From NCBI GenBank assembly GCA_020355145.1, contig CP070660.1, positions 997,798 through 1,003,815 on the forward strand: DNA of 6,018 bases. Direction: 5' to 3'. Below the pieces are notes generated by a model that had not been told where the DNA came from, did no database searches, and saw only the letters and a list, made by a program, of their open reading frames with translations. Positions 1 to 5,248 of this stretch are shown here, piece after piece. The stretch is from Deltaproteobacteria bacterium (GTDB lineage: Bacteria > Desulfobacterota > DSM-4660 > Desulfatiglandales > B25-G16). The position numbers and the translations under genes were made by a program. The first letter of the stretch is position 1, and each line of letters begins with the position of its first letter.

Positions 1-884
1 TCGCTGGCAAGGAGCCATGAGAAGATGCTTGCCGTCCCGATCACGAGCATAACCAGGGCGCTGGTTGCGCCGGTATTGATGATAATTCTCGGTAGATCTC
101 TGAGCCTGATGTCACGGTACACAAAGAAGCTAATGCTGATGGCATAAAACACGGCGATACAAGCGCTTTCCGTGGGTGTAAAGACCCCTGATAGAATTCC
201 TCCCAGGATGATGATGGGCATCATCAGCACAAGCGCCGCATCGAAGATCGCCTTTAAGGCCTCTCTAAAGGTAGGTAAAGTCTCTTTAGGGTAGTTTCTC
301 TTCCGCGCATAATAGGCGACCACCACCATCTGGAAGAGCCCTAGCAACACACCTGGGATAATCCCGGCAAGGAAAAGGGAGGCTATGGAAACCTCTCCCA
401 GGACACCGTAAATGATAAAGGGTATGGAGGGCGGGATGACAGGGCCAATGGTGGAAGACGTCGCCGTCACAGCGGAGGAGAACTCAACGTCGTAGCCATC
501 CCTTTCCATGGCCGGAATTAAGATCGATCCAATGGCACTGGTATCGGCAACAGCAGCCCCTGTGATGCCAGCAAAAATCATGCTGATAACCACATTGATG
601 TGAGCCAGCCCTCCCCGGACCGGTCCCATCAGGACCTTACTGAAGGTCACGAGCCTCTGGGTTAGACCACCCGCGCTCATGATGTTGCCGGCAAGGATGA
701 AAAAGGGGATTGCCATGAGCACGGGGTTATCCATACCAGTGAAGATGCGCTGGGCTGCAAGCACGAGCGGGGTTTCCCCCTCATAAAGTAGCGCTACAAG
801 GGGGGTGAGCCCCAAGACAAAGGCGATGGGGACACCCATAATGAGGAAAACAGAGAAAGAGATGAGTAAAATAGCCACTAACAC
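1..884 (-). CDS. dctM: TRAP transporter large permease DctM (partial, C-terminus beyond left edge)
   Basis: Large membrane subunit of a tripartite ATP-independent periplasmic transporter; in this family it is the cation-coupled channel that moves the organic-acid substrate across the inner membrane. Translating the minus strand gives 294 residues of a family normally about 425-435 long, so roughly the last third is outside the window. Visible hallmarks are an N-terminal hydrophobic helix ending in GVPIAF (residues 17-22), the AIPFFILAGNIM block (59-70), GITGAAVADTSAIGSILIPAM (106-126, in two parts: GITGAAVADT and SAIGSILIPAM), the signature GPVIPPSIP (147-155), and SWLLAS at the cut end. I chose the GTG at 884: AAGGAGG lies 12 bases upstream and the resulting N-terminus matches the usual family length before GVPIAF. 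TTG at 893 is the in-frame alternative but sits only 3 bases from that ribosome site. It follows dctQ by 27 bases. No frameshift was seen. Family assignment is very secure; the start is moderately secure. Confidence 0.95.
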   Translation of the reverse strand, partial: MLVAILLISFSVFLIMGVPIAFVLGLTPLVALLYEGETPLVLAAQRIFTGMDNPVLMAIPFFILAGNIMSAGGLTQRLVTFSKVLMGPVRGGLAHINVVISMIFAGITGAAVADTSAIGSILIPAMERDGYDVEFSSAVTATSSTIGPVIPPSIPFIIYGVLGEVSIASLFLAGIIPGVLLGLFQMVVVAYYARKRNYPKETLPTFREALKAIFDAALVLMMPIIILGGILSGVFTPTESACIAVFYAISISFFVYRDIRLRDLPRIIINTGATSALVMLVIGTASIFSWLLAS

Positions 885-911
885 AAGGGGCAATCTCCTC
901 CTTACTGCGTC

Positions 912-1394
912 TTAGCTTCTGGTCCGGCCGATCTTCTCTTTGGACCGACGGTAGATAGATGTGAGCACGTGGAATAACATGATAGCAGAGCCCGTTGGAA
1001 TAGCAATGTACGGCAGTGACATGGGAAGTCGCATGGCTGGGCTGAGTTGATGACGCGTCAGTACGACCAGATAGATTCCACCCCACAGGATTACAACGAG
1101 CATGGTGGCAACGAAAATGTCTCCCAGGAGGGCTGCCATTACCCGAATTCGTTTCGGAAACCTATCCGTAACGAAGGTGACGGCGATGTGTTGCCCTCTC
1201 TTTAAGGCTATGCCAGCAGCCAGCAAAGATGACCATACAAGGCAATACCTGGCAAACTCCTCCGTCCAAAAAAGCGGAAACAGCAGGACATAACGAAATA
1301 TAACCTCAATGAAGACGTCTAAGGCCATCACCGAGATAATGATAAAGACCGCAATCTCTGTAAATCGATTAATCACATCGCTTATTCGCTCCAT
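912..1394 (-). CDS. dctQ: TRAP transporter small permease DctQ
   Basis: Small membrane subunit that pairs with DctM in TRAP transporters. The 160-residue product has four hydrophobic segments, roughly at residues 12-37, 49-64, 87-113 and 124-144. The family pattern FWTEEFARYCLVW (42-54) followed by GIALKRGQHIAV (61-72) marks the loop and second helix typical of DctQ. The C-terminus is short and basic. The reading frame stays open upstream to a TTG at 1421, which would add nine residues, but AGGAGG (1410-1415) lies inside that extension. I therefore place the start at ATG 1394, with GTG 1397 as an alternative (9 bases after GGAGGGGG). AAGGGA 4 bases before the ATG could also serve. It lies 28 bases downstream of the dctP stop and upstream of dctM, the classical P-Q-M order, so it is surely cotranscribed. 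The substrate cannot be read from this subunit. Confidence 0.93.
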   Translation of the reverse strand: MERISDVINRFTEIAVFIIISVMALDVFIEVIFRYVLLFPLFWTEEFARYCLVWSSLLAAGIALKRGQHIAVTFVTDRFPKRIRVMAALLGDIFVATMLVVILWGGIYLVVLTRHQLSPAMRLPMSLPYIAIPTGSAIMLFHVLTSIYRRSKEKIGRTRS

Positions 1395-1422
1395 CACGTC
1401 CCTTAACCCCCTCCTGATCAAC

Positions 1423-2430
1423 TCACTTCGTTTCCCCGATCCTTTCGATAATTAGTTCCCAATCCGGATACTGTTTGATGAACTTTGAGTATACCGGTTC
1501 CATGGCCTTGACGAAGATGGTCTTATCAACGTTCCTAACATCCATTCCCCAGGCCTTCAAGTCACGAATCTGTCGCTGCTCGTTATCCCGAATGATCTTC
1601 CGCTCATAGGCGGCCACCTCCACCGCCGTTTTGATGAAAAGCTCCTGCCACTCTGATTTGAGGGACTTAAATCGCTTTAGACCGATGGTCAGTGGCGCGG
1701 GTGAGTAGAAGTGTCCGGTGAGGCTCAAATATTGCTGCACCTCGTTCAGTTTGAAGGTGTGAATAATAGCCACGGGATTCTCCTGGCCGTCAATGACCTT
1801 TGTCTGAAGAGATGTGTAGACTTCGCCCCAACTCATGGGGACTGCCTGGGCACCGAGTTGGCGTACCGAGGCAAGATGAACGGGGTTTTCCATTGTGCGG
1901 AACTTCAGACCCTTAAAGTCACCGGGTTTTAGCAAGGGACGAGCCGAGTTGGTGAAATTGCGAAACCCGTTCTCAAAGAATGAGAGGCCCTTTAGCTTGG
2001 TCTTTTCCAGATCGTTCAAGAGCTTTCGACCAATAGGGCCGTCAAGCACTACGTCGACGTGATGGTAGTCTTGAAACAGGAAAGGTAAGTCCAGAACCAT
2101 CATGCTTTGGCTAAAACCTGAGACAGGCCCTGTTGCGGTCACAGCCAAATCGATTGTCCTCATTTGCATCCCTTCCAGAAGCTCCCTTTCCCCCTTGCCG
2201 AGCTGACCTCCGGGATATACACGAATGTCAACAGCGCCGCCAGTCCTTTCCTTGATGAGCCTGGCAAACTGCCTCGCACCTTCATTATAAGCATGATGAG
2301 GTGGCGTGACCGTGGCGAGCTTCAATTTGAGAGTCTTCGCCTGGACAGCCCCATTGAGGGGCAGGCCTGCAGAAAAAATCAAGGAAGATGACATAACCAA
2401 AAAAAATGACACATATATGATTCGCCTCAT
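1423..2430 (-). CDS. dctP: TRAP transporter periplasmic solute-binding protein DctP
   Basis: Extracytoplasmic receptor that binds the substrate, usually a carboxylate, and delivers it to DctQM. The 335-residue length is normal for DctP-family receptors. Residues 1-31 form a signal peptide: basic MRR, a hydrophobic stretch, and a likely cut after AVQA, leaving KTLKLKLAT as the first beta strand. Family landmarks include the TVTPPHHAYNEGARQFA segment (40-56), YPGGQLG (72-78), NGFRNFTNSARP (154-165), and GLKFRTMENP (174-183). Arg178 in the last block is where the family carries the arginine that salt-bridges the ligand carboxylate. PMSWGEVYTSLQTKVIDGQENP (198-219) spans the second hinge region; its core is DGQENP. 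The ATG at 2430 has AAGGAGG 8 bases upstream. First gene of the operon. It belongs to the DctP rather than the TAXI group. The ligand is not predictable from these motifs alone. Confidence 0.95.
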   Translation of the reverse strand: MRRIIYVSFFLVMSSSLIFSAGLPLNGAVQAKTLKLKLATVTPPHHAYNEGARQFARLIKERTGGAVDIRVYPGGQLGKGERELLEGMQMRTIDLAVTATGPVSGFSQSMMVLDLPFLFQDYHHVDVVLDGPIGRKLLNDLEKTKLKGLSFFENGFRNFTNSARPLLKPGDFKGLKFRTMENPVHLASVRQLGAQAVPMSWGEVYTSLQTKVIDGQENPVAIIHTFKLNEVQQYLSLTGHFYSPAPLTIGLKRFKSLKSEWQELFIKTAVEVAAYERKIIRDNEQRQIRDLKAWGMDVRNVDKTIFVKAMEPVYSKFIKQYPDWELIIERIGETK

Positions 2431-2445
2431 GATTCCTCCCTCCTT
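2431..2445 (-). promoter_or_regulatory. Ribosome binding site of dctP
   Basis: The minus strand reads AAGGAGGGAGGAATC directly before the ATG at 2430. A near-perfect AAGGAGG lies 8 bases from the start and a second GGGAGG lies 4 bases from it, so either register gives strong initiation. A strong site suits a receptor, which is normally made in excess over its membrane subunits. Confidence 0.7.
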
Positions 2446-2453
2446 TCTTTTTT

Positions 2454-2465
2454 ATGGATGTCCAT
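2454..2465. repeat. Short inverted repeat in the dctP leader
   Basis: ATGGA and TCCAT form perfect 5-base arms around a TG centre, nine bases upstream of the dctP ribosome site. It could be an operator half-site pair or a small leader hairpin. Five-base arms arise by chance often, so support is weak. Confidence 0.25.
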
Positions 2466-2498
2466 GAATCCTTTTAGCGACTATGGCCTAAATTTGCA

Positions 2499-2527
2499 AT
2501 CCTTAGCTATAAAAGAAGGCATGTCAA
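2499..2527 (-). promoter_or_regulatory. Candidate sigma-70 promoter for dctPQM
   Basis: The minus strand has a perfect -35 hexamer TTGACA (2522-2527), about 90 bases upstream of the dctP start. The -10 element at the right distance is poor (TAAGGA or AAGGAT at 16-17 bases). A better -10, TATAGC (2506-2511), is only 10 bases away and would need a weak -35 (TTCCTG, 2529-2534). A second candidate lies further upstream, with GATAAT (2582-2587) and TTGCAG (2603-2608) 15 bases apart. A promoter in this gap is expected because the gene upstream ends at 2844; the exact position is uncertain. Confidence 0.3.
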
Positions 2528-2562
2528 GCAGGAAGTTTTACCTTTCGATTTTTTTTACGACT

Positions 2563-2579
2563 CCCTTGGTCCCTAAGGG
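2563..2579. repeat. Inverted repeat CCCTT-N7-AAGGG
   Basis: Perfect 5-base arms separated by 7 bases, lying between the two candidate promoters upstream of dctP. There is no T-run on the 3' side in either direction, so it is not an intrinsic terminator. An operator for a dimeric regulator is possible but unsupported beyond the symmetry. Confidence 0.25.
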
Positions 2580-2654
2580 CTATTATCATATATTTCAAAT
2601 AGCTGCAATATTGTCTTAAGGGAAGATGGAGAGAAAAAAGGGATTGTTCCTGCG

Positions 2655-2951
2655 ATGAAATTAAAGGCCGCCAGCCTTAGGCCTTTGAATGAAGAGAAGA
2701 ATGATTTAGAGTTAGTTGCATCCCATTTATTGGGTAAGAAGGCGCTTAATGAAGATAGGAGTGTACCGGAGGTATTGGAGGGGAAGCCGGTCTTGATTAT
2801 TGGCGCTCAAGGCGATCCAAACCCGATAAGGGTTAGAAAAACCTCAAGAGACCTTCCTTTTTTCTATATAATAGTTCCTAAGATCAATCAATTTACCTGC
2901 ATATTCCCTACGGAAATAGAGAGGTTGAAAATTCTCAATCTCTTCAGCTAA
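2655..2951 (+). CDS. Hypothetical small ORF or gene remnant, convergent with the 2844-3719 gene
   Basis: A plus-strand frame is open from 2577 and has its first ATG at 2655, giving 98 residues. I do not recognise it. The part before about 2843 reads like real protein, with charged segments such as RPLNEEKNDLELV and a hydrophobic strand plus turn, PVLIIGAQGDP, while the opposite strand there gives the Phe/Ser/Leu-rich pattern typical of an antisense shadow. The last 35 codons overlap the 3' end of the well-supported minus-strand gene and look like its shadow. There is no convincing ribosome site before 2655; GGG 12 bases upstream is the best available. The likeliest reading is the remnant of a decayed or truncated gene, or chance. 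A functional small protein is possible but less likely. It occupies most of the right part of the 413-base gap between the dct operon and the kinase pair. Confidence 0.22.
   Translation: MKLKAASLRPLNEEKNDLELVASHLLGKKALNEDRSVPEVLEGKPVLIIGAQGDPNPIRVRKTSRDLPFFYIIVPKINQFTCIFPTEIERLKILNLFS
2663..2686 (-). terminator. Overlapping hairpins, possible weak terminator of the kinase operon
   Basis: AAAGGCC (2663-2669) and GGCCTTT (2680-2686) are perfect 7-base arms with a 10-base loop. Within them AAGGC (2664-2668) and GCCTT (2674-2678) form an alternative 5-base stem with a 5-base loop, so the two structures exclude each other. In minus-strand RNA the stem is followed by a broken U-tract (TTAATTT), about 160 bases after the stop of the 2844 gene. 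That would fit a weak intrinsic terminator for the kinase operon, but the stem is short and the U-tract imperfect. Confidence 0.25.
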
Positions 2952-3719
2952 CGGCTCCAAGAAGGGAGTAATATCGATCCCGAAACTGTTCATCTTTTTT
3001 TTGTCAGCCTCATGGATAATCAGGAGGCAGTAATAGTTAAGAAGTAGTCGCAATTTTGTCTCTCTCCGAAAGAGATAGGCCCTTCCTCCAATGGAGTTTA
3101 CAAAGAAACCGGCGTATCTGTATAGGGTATCCCGAGAAGGTGCCAGCCCTCCCTTTTTGGTGCATTCATCACCCGACATAAGCCATCTGTAAAATAATGC
3201 AAGGTTAATCTCCATGGCATCTGTTTCATTCCTTATAATGAGTTTTATAAGCCTTAAATCCTTTAAACCTAAGGCCCTGTAAAAATGGTAGATATTTTCA
3301 ATAATCTTATCATAATTAATGCCTTCTCCTGCCGGAAGGGGAGGGTGTAAGGATAGGTCATGAATGATTTTCTTAAAGCGGCTGAATGTGTCTTCCTCTA
3401 TCTTCAATTCCCTGACATAGTCCTTTTTATCAAGGTATGTGAAAAACTCCCTAAGTTCTCTTTCCATCTTCTGGCATTCGTCTTCAACCCTTAAAACATC
3501 CTCAACCCTCTCCTGGGGCGCCAGTATGGTTGGCGACTCAACGGTTGTACCCTCTGCCTGTGGTGAGCTTTCCTCAAGATCATTTGCCTGCCCTTTTCCC
3601 GGTCCCTGAAATGTTGGTTTCTTTTCACCCTCCTTGCCATAATAACTGAAGTAGAAGAACATCAAACCACCTACAATAAGGGCAATAACTAAGAGCGATA
3701 GCCCTCTGTTTCCCTTCAT
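2844..3719 (-). CDS. Membrane-anchored helical protein of unknown function, coupled to the histidine kinase
   Basis: I do not recognise this 291-residue protein. Residues 7-26 are one hydrophobic segment after a basic MKGNRG start. No signal-peptidase motif is evident, so it is probably an N-terminal anchor with the rest outside the cytoplasm. Residues 28-72 are a hydrophilic, Gly/Pro/Glu-rich linker. From about 73 to 290 the chain looks mostly alpha-helical and rich in Leu, Tyr, Arg and Glu, with Cys82, Cys186 and Cys231 and a Pro-rich turn SLHPPLPAGEG (123-133). No catalytic motif is visible. Its GGAGG ribosome site is formed by the last codons of the kinase gene, which stops 3 bases upstream, so translation is likely coupled and a shared role is plausible. 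The helical C-terminal half could be a repeat-type binding domain, but that is a guess. It is the last gene before a 413-base gap on this strand. Confidence 0.85.
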   Translation of the reverse strand: MKGNRGLSLLVIALIVGGLMFFYFSYYGKEGEKKPTFQGPGKGQANDLEESSPQAEGTTVESPTILAPQERVEDVLRVEDECQKMERELREFFTYLDKKDYVRELKIEEDTFSRFKKIIHDLSLHPPLPAGEGINYDKIIENIYHFYRALGLKDLRLIKLIIRNETDAMEINLALFYRWLMSGDECTKKGGLAPSRDTLYRYAGFFVNSIGGRAYLFRRETKLRLLLNYYCLLIIHEADKKKMNSFGIDITPFLEPLAEEIENFQPLYFRREYAGKLIDLRNYYIEKRKVS

Positions 3720-3722
3720 TTT

Positions 3723-4994
3723 TTATTCCTCCATCTCGGATCGAAAATCTACAGGTAGATCAAGGGTAACTATAGTTCCCTTGCTGCCCCTGCTTTTAAT
3801 ATCAATCTCCCCATGGTGATTCTTTACAATCTGATAAACCATAGTCAGACCCAAACCCGCCCCTGTTGTCTTAGAGGTGACAAAGGGATCATGGATAGAG
3901 TCAAGTTTATCCTCACCTATGCCTATACCAGAATCCTCGACTACGATCTGGATACGAGAATCTACCAGCTGTGCCTTAAGCCTAATAGTACCACCCTTAG
4001 GCATAGCCTCTACACTATTTTGGATAATATTCTTCAATGCCCTCGATATCTGTGCCTTGTCCAAGGTGATTGTAGGTAAACCCTCTTCAATATCTGCCTC
4101 CAGATGGATGGATTGCCTGGGCAGGGTCGGAGAAAAATCCTCTATAATCTTAGACAGGAAGTTGTTTAGGTTGACTGACTGGAGATAAACAGTGTGCATC
4201 TCTGAAAGCTCTTTCACATCTCGAACTAGTTTTTCGAGCCTGGAGGTCTCTTTAAGGATGATATCAAGGTATTTTTGGAATTTATGGTTTTTCTCCAACC
4301 CGGCTTTCATCCTCGCTGCGAAGCCGCCTATGGACATGATAGGATTCCTCACCTCATGGGAGACTCCCTGGACAAGATCGGCCATGGCTGCTAAGCGCTC
4401 CGATCTGATCAATCTTTCCTGAGTGATTTTGAGTTCCCTGGCAGTTAATTTGAAGTTTTCCTCTAGCCTCTGGTAAAGCTTGGCATTGTCAATGGCAACA
4501 GCAATCTGTTGAGCAAGGGCAGTTAAGAGTTCAAGGTCTTCATCTGTAAAAGGGCCTCCATTCTTTTTGTTGATGACCTGGAGGGCTCCTATCATCTCTT
4601 CTCTTATGGTAAGGGGAACACAGATGAGTGACCTTGTCCTAAAACCTGTTTCCCTGTCAAACCGATCGCTGAATCTGCTTTCCTTTTGCACATCTTCTAC
4701 AATTATCGGCTTTCCAATTCGCATAACCCAACCGGCAACCCCTTCACCGGGCTTCAATTTCCTGGCCTGGATAGATTCACCTTTCTCTCCCCTAGCCAGC
4801 CTGACAGAGATCTCCCCTTTTTCGGTATCAAGCTCAAAGACGGAGCTAGCCTCAGCCTCCATAAATTCCTCGGCTGCCTTCATGGCAGAATCAAGCACAT
4901 CATTGATTTGGAGTGATGAATTTATAATGGAACTGGATCTTAGAAGGGTAGATAGTTCCCTCTGATATATATCCTTGTTTGACTCTTTCATCAT
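3723..4994 (-). CDS. Cytosolic GAF-domain sensor histidine kinase
   Basis: Two-component sensor that autophosphorylates on histidine and would pass the phosphate to a response regulator, none of which is encoded in the window. The 423 residues contain no membrane helix. A GAF domain spans about 20-172, with GEGVAGWVMRIGKPIIVEDV (83-102), the SLICVPL core (122-128) and a closing helix DEDLELLTALAQQIAVAIDN (151-170). A coiled-coil linker (about 171-203) leads to the HisKA H-box GVSHEVRNPIMSIGGF (210-225), with His213 as the phosphorylated residue. The ATPase domain follows: N-box KNIIQNSVEAM (321-331, Asn326), G1 box VEDSGIGIG (352-360), F box DPFVTSK (369-375) and G2 box GAGLGLTMV (378-386). 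All catalytic boxes are intact and there is no receiver domain. ATG at 4994 or the adjacent ATG at 4991 may start it; the ribosome site is weak (AGG 4 or 7 bases away). The GAF ligand is unknown. Confidence 0.95.
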   Translation of the reverse strand: MMKESNKDIYQRELSTLLRSSSIINSSLQINDVLDSAMKAAEEFMEAEASSVFELDTEKGEISVRLARGEKGESIQARKLKPGEGVAGWVMRIGKPIIVEDVQKESRFSDRFDRETGFRTRSLICVPLTIREEMIGALQVINKKNGGPFTDEDLELLTALAQQIAVAIDNAKLYQRLEENFKLTARELKITQERLIRSERLAAMADLVQGVSHEVRNPIMSIGGFAARMKAGLEKNHKFQKYLDIILKETSRLEKLVRDVKELSEMHTVYLQSVNLNNFLSKIIEDFSPTLPRQSIHLEADIEEGLPTITLDKAQISRALKNIIQNSVEAMPKGGTIRLKAQLVDSRIQIVVEDSGIGIGEDKLDSIHDPFVTSKTTGAGLGLTMVYQIVKNHHGEIDIKSRGSKGTIVTLDLPVDFRSEMEE

Positions 4995-5019
4995 ATGGCC
5001 TATTTTGAATTTTTCGCGG

Positions 5020-5034
5020 CCTCTTTGATAGAGG
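5020..5034. repeat. Inverted repeat in the kinase leader
   Basis: CCTCT and AGAGG are perfect 5-base arms around TTGAT, and two more base pairs can form outside a single mismatch. It lies 26 bases upstream of the kinase start. It may form a leader hairpin or act as an operator for the kinase gene. Support is symmetry only. Confidence 0.25.
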
Positions 5035-5130
5035 GCGGTATTTCACGGTAATCTCATTATCAATCATAACCTAATTAAAGGGATTGGTAAAACAAAAAAT
5101 ATCCTTCTACACCTCATTACGGCCACTATC

Positions 5131-5156
5131 AAGGCTTTTGTAATAGACAATGCCTT
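5131..5156. repeat. Imperfect inverted repeat in the divergent intergenic region
   Basis: AAGGC (5131-5135) pairs with GCCTT (5152-5156), and after a small asymmetric internal loop TTGT (5138-5141) pairs with ACAA (5147-5150) around a 5-base loop, giving nine pairs in total. It sits 22 bases upstream of the candidate promoter of the oxidoreductase gene. That position suits an operator or activator site, but nothing identifies the protein that would bind. Confidence 0.3.
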
Positions 5157-5177
5157 TCTAAAGAATACCAAAAGGGC

Positions 5178-5207
5178 TTGACCCCCCTGGGAAGCCTGTG
5201 TTATCCC
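5178..5207 (+). promoter_or_regulatory. Candidate sigma-70 promoter for the oxidoreductase gene
   Basis: TTGACC (5178-5183, five of six consensus bases) is followed after 18 bases by TATCCC (5202-5207), which has a TG-T extended -10 just upstream. The expected start point near 5214 would leave a leader of about 35 bases carrying the AAGGAGG ribosome site. The -10 hexamer itself is weak in its last three bases. Confidence 0.35.
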
Positions 5208-5248
5208 TTTGGCAGTTTTTTGGTTCGCTCCTTTTTAAGGAGGAAAAG

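Noticed and set aside
781..1293. Open frames overlapping dctM and dctQ (minus strand 781-1086 and plus strand 1102-1293)
   Set aside because: They lie across genes with clear family motifs, lack ribosome sites and have low-complexity Cys/His/Ser-rich translations typical of shadow frames.
2820..2834. AACCC-GATAA-GGGTT hairpin just after the stop of the 2844 gene, considered as its terminator
   Set aside because: In minus-strand RNA the stem is followed by TGGATCG, not a U-tract, and the T-run lies on the wrong side. Five pairs alone are not enough to call a terminator.
3813..4965. Several plus-strand open frames antisense to the kinase
   Set aside because: The opposite strand encodes an intact histidine kinase with all catalytic boxes. 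The plus-strand translations are Ser/Leu-rich shadows without family features.
3723..4994. Membrane-bound sensor or hybrid kinase
   Set aside because: No hydrophobic segment long enough for a membrane helix is present, and the protein ends soon after the ATPase domain with no receiver domain.
5210..5224. Possible sigma-54 promoter (TGGCAG followed by TGGT) upstream of the oxidoreductase gene
   Set aside because: The -24 half is good, but the -12 half has GT instead of the required GC, and no enhancer-binding protein gene is nearby.
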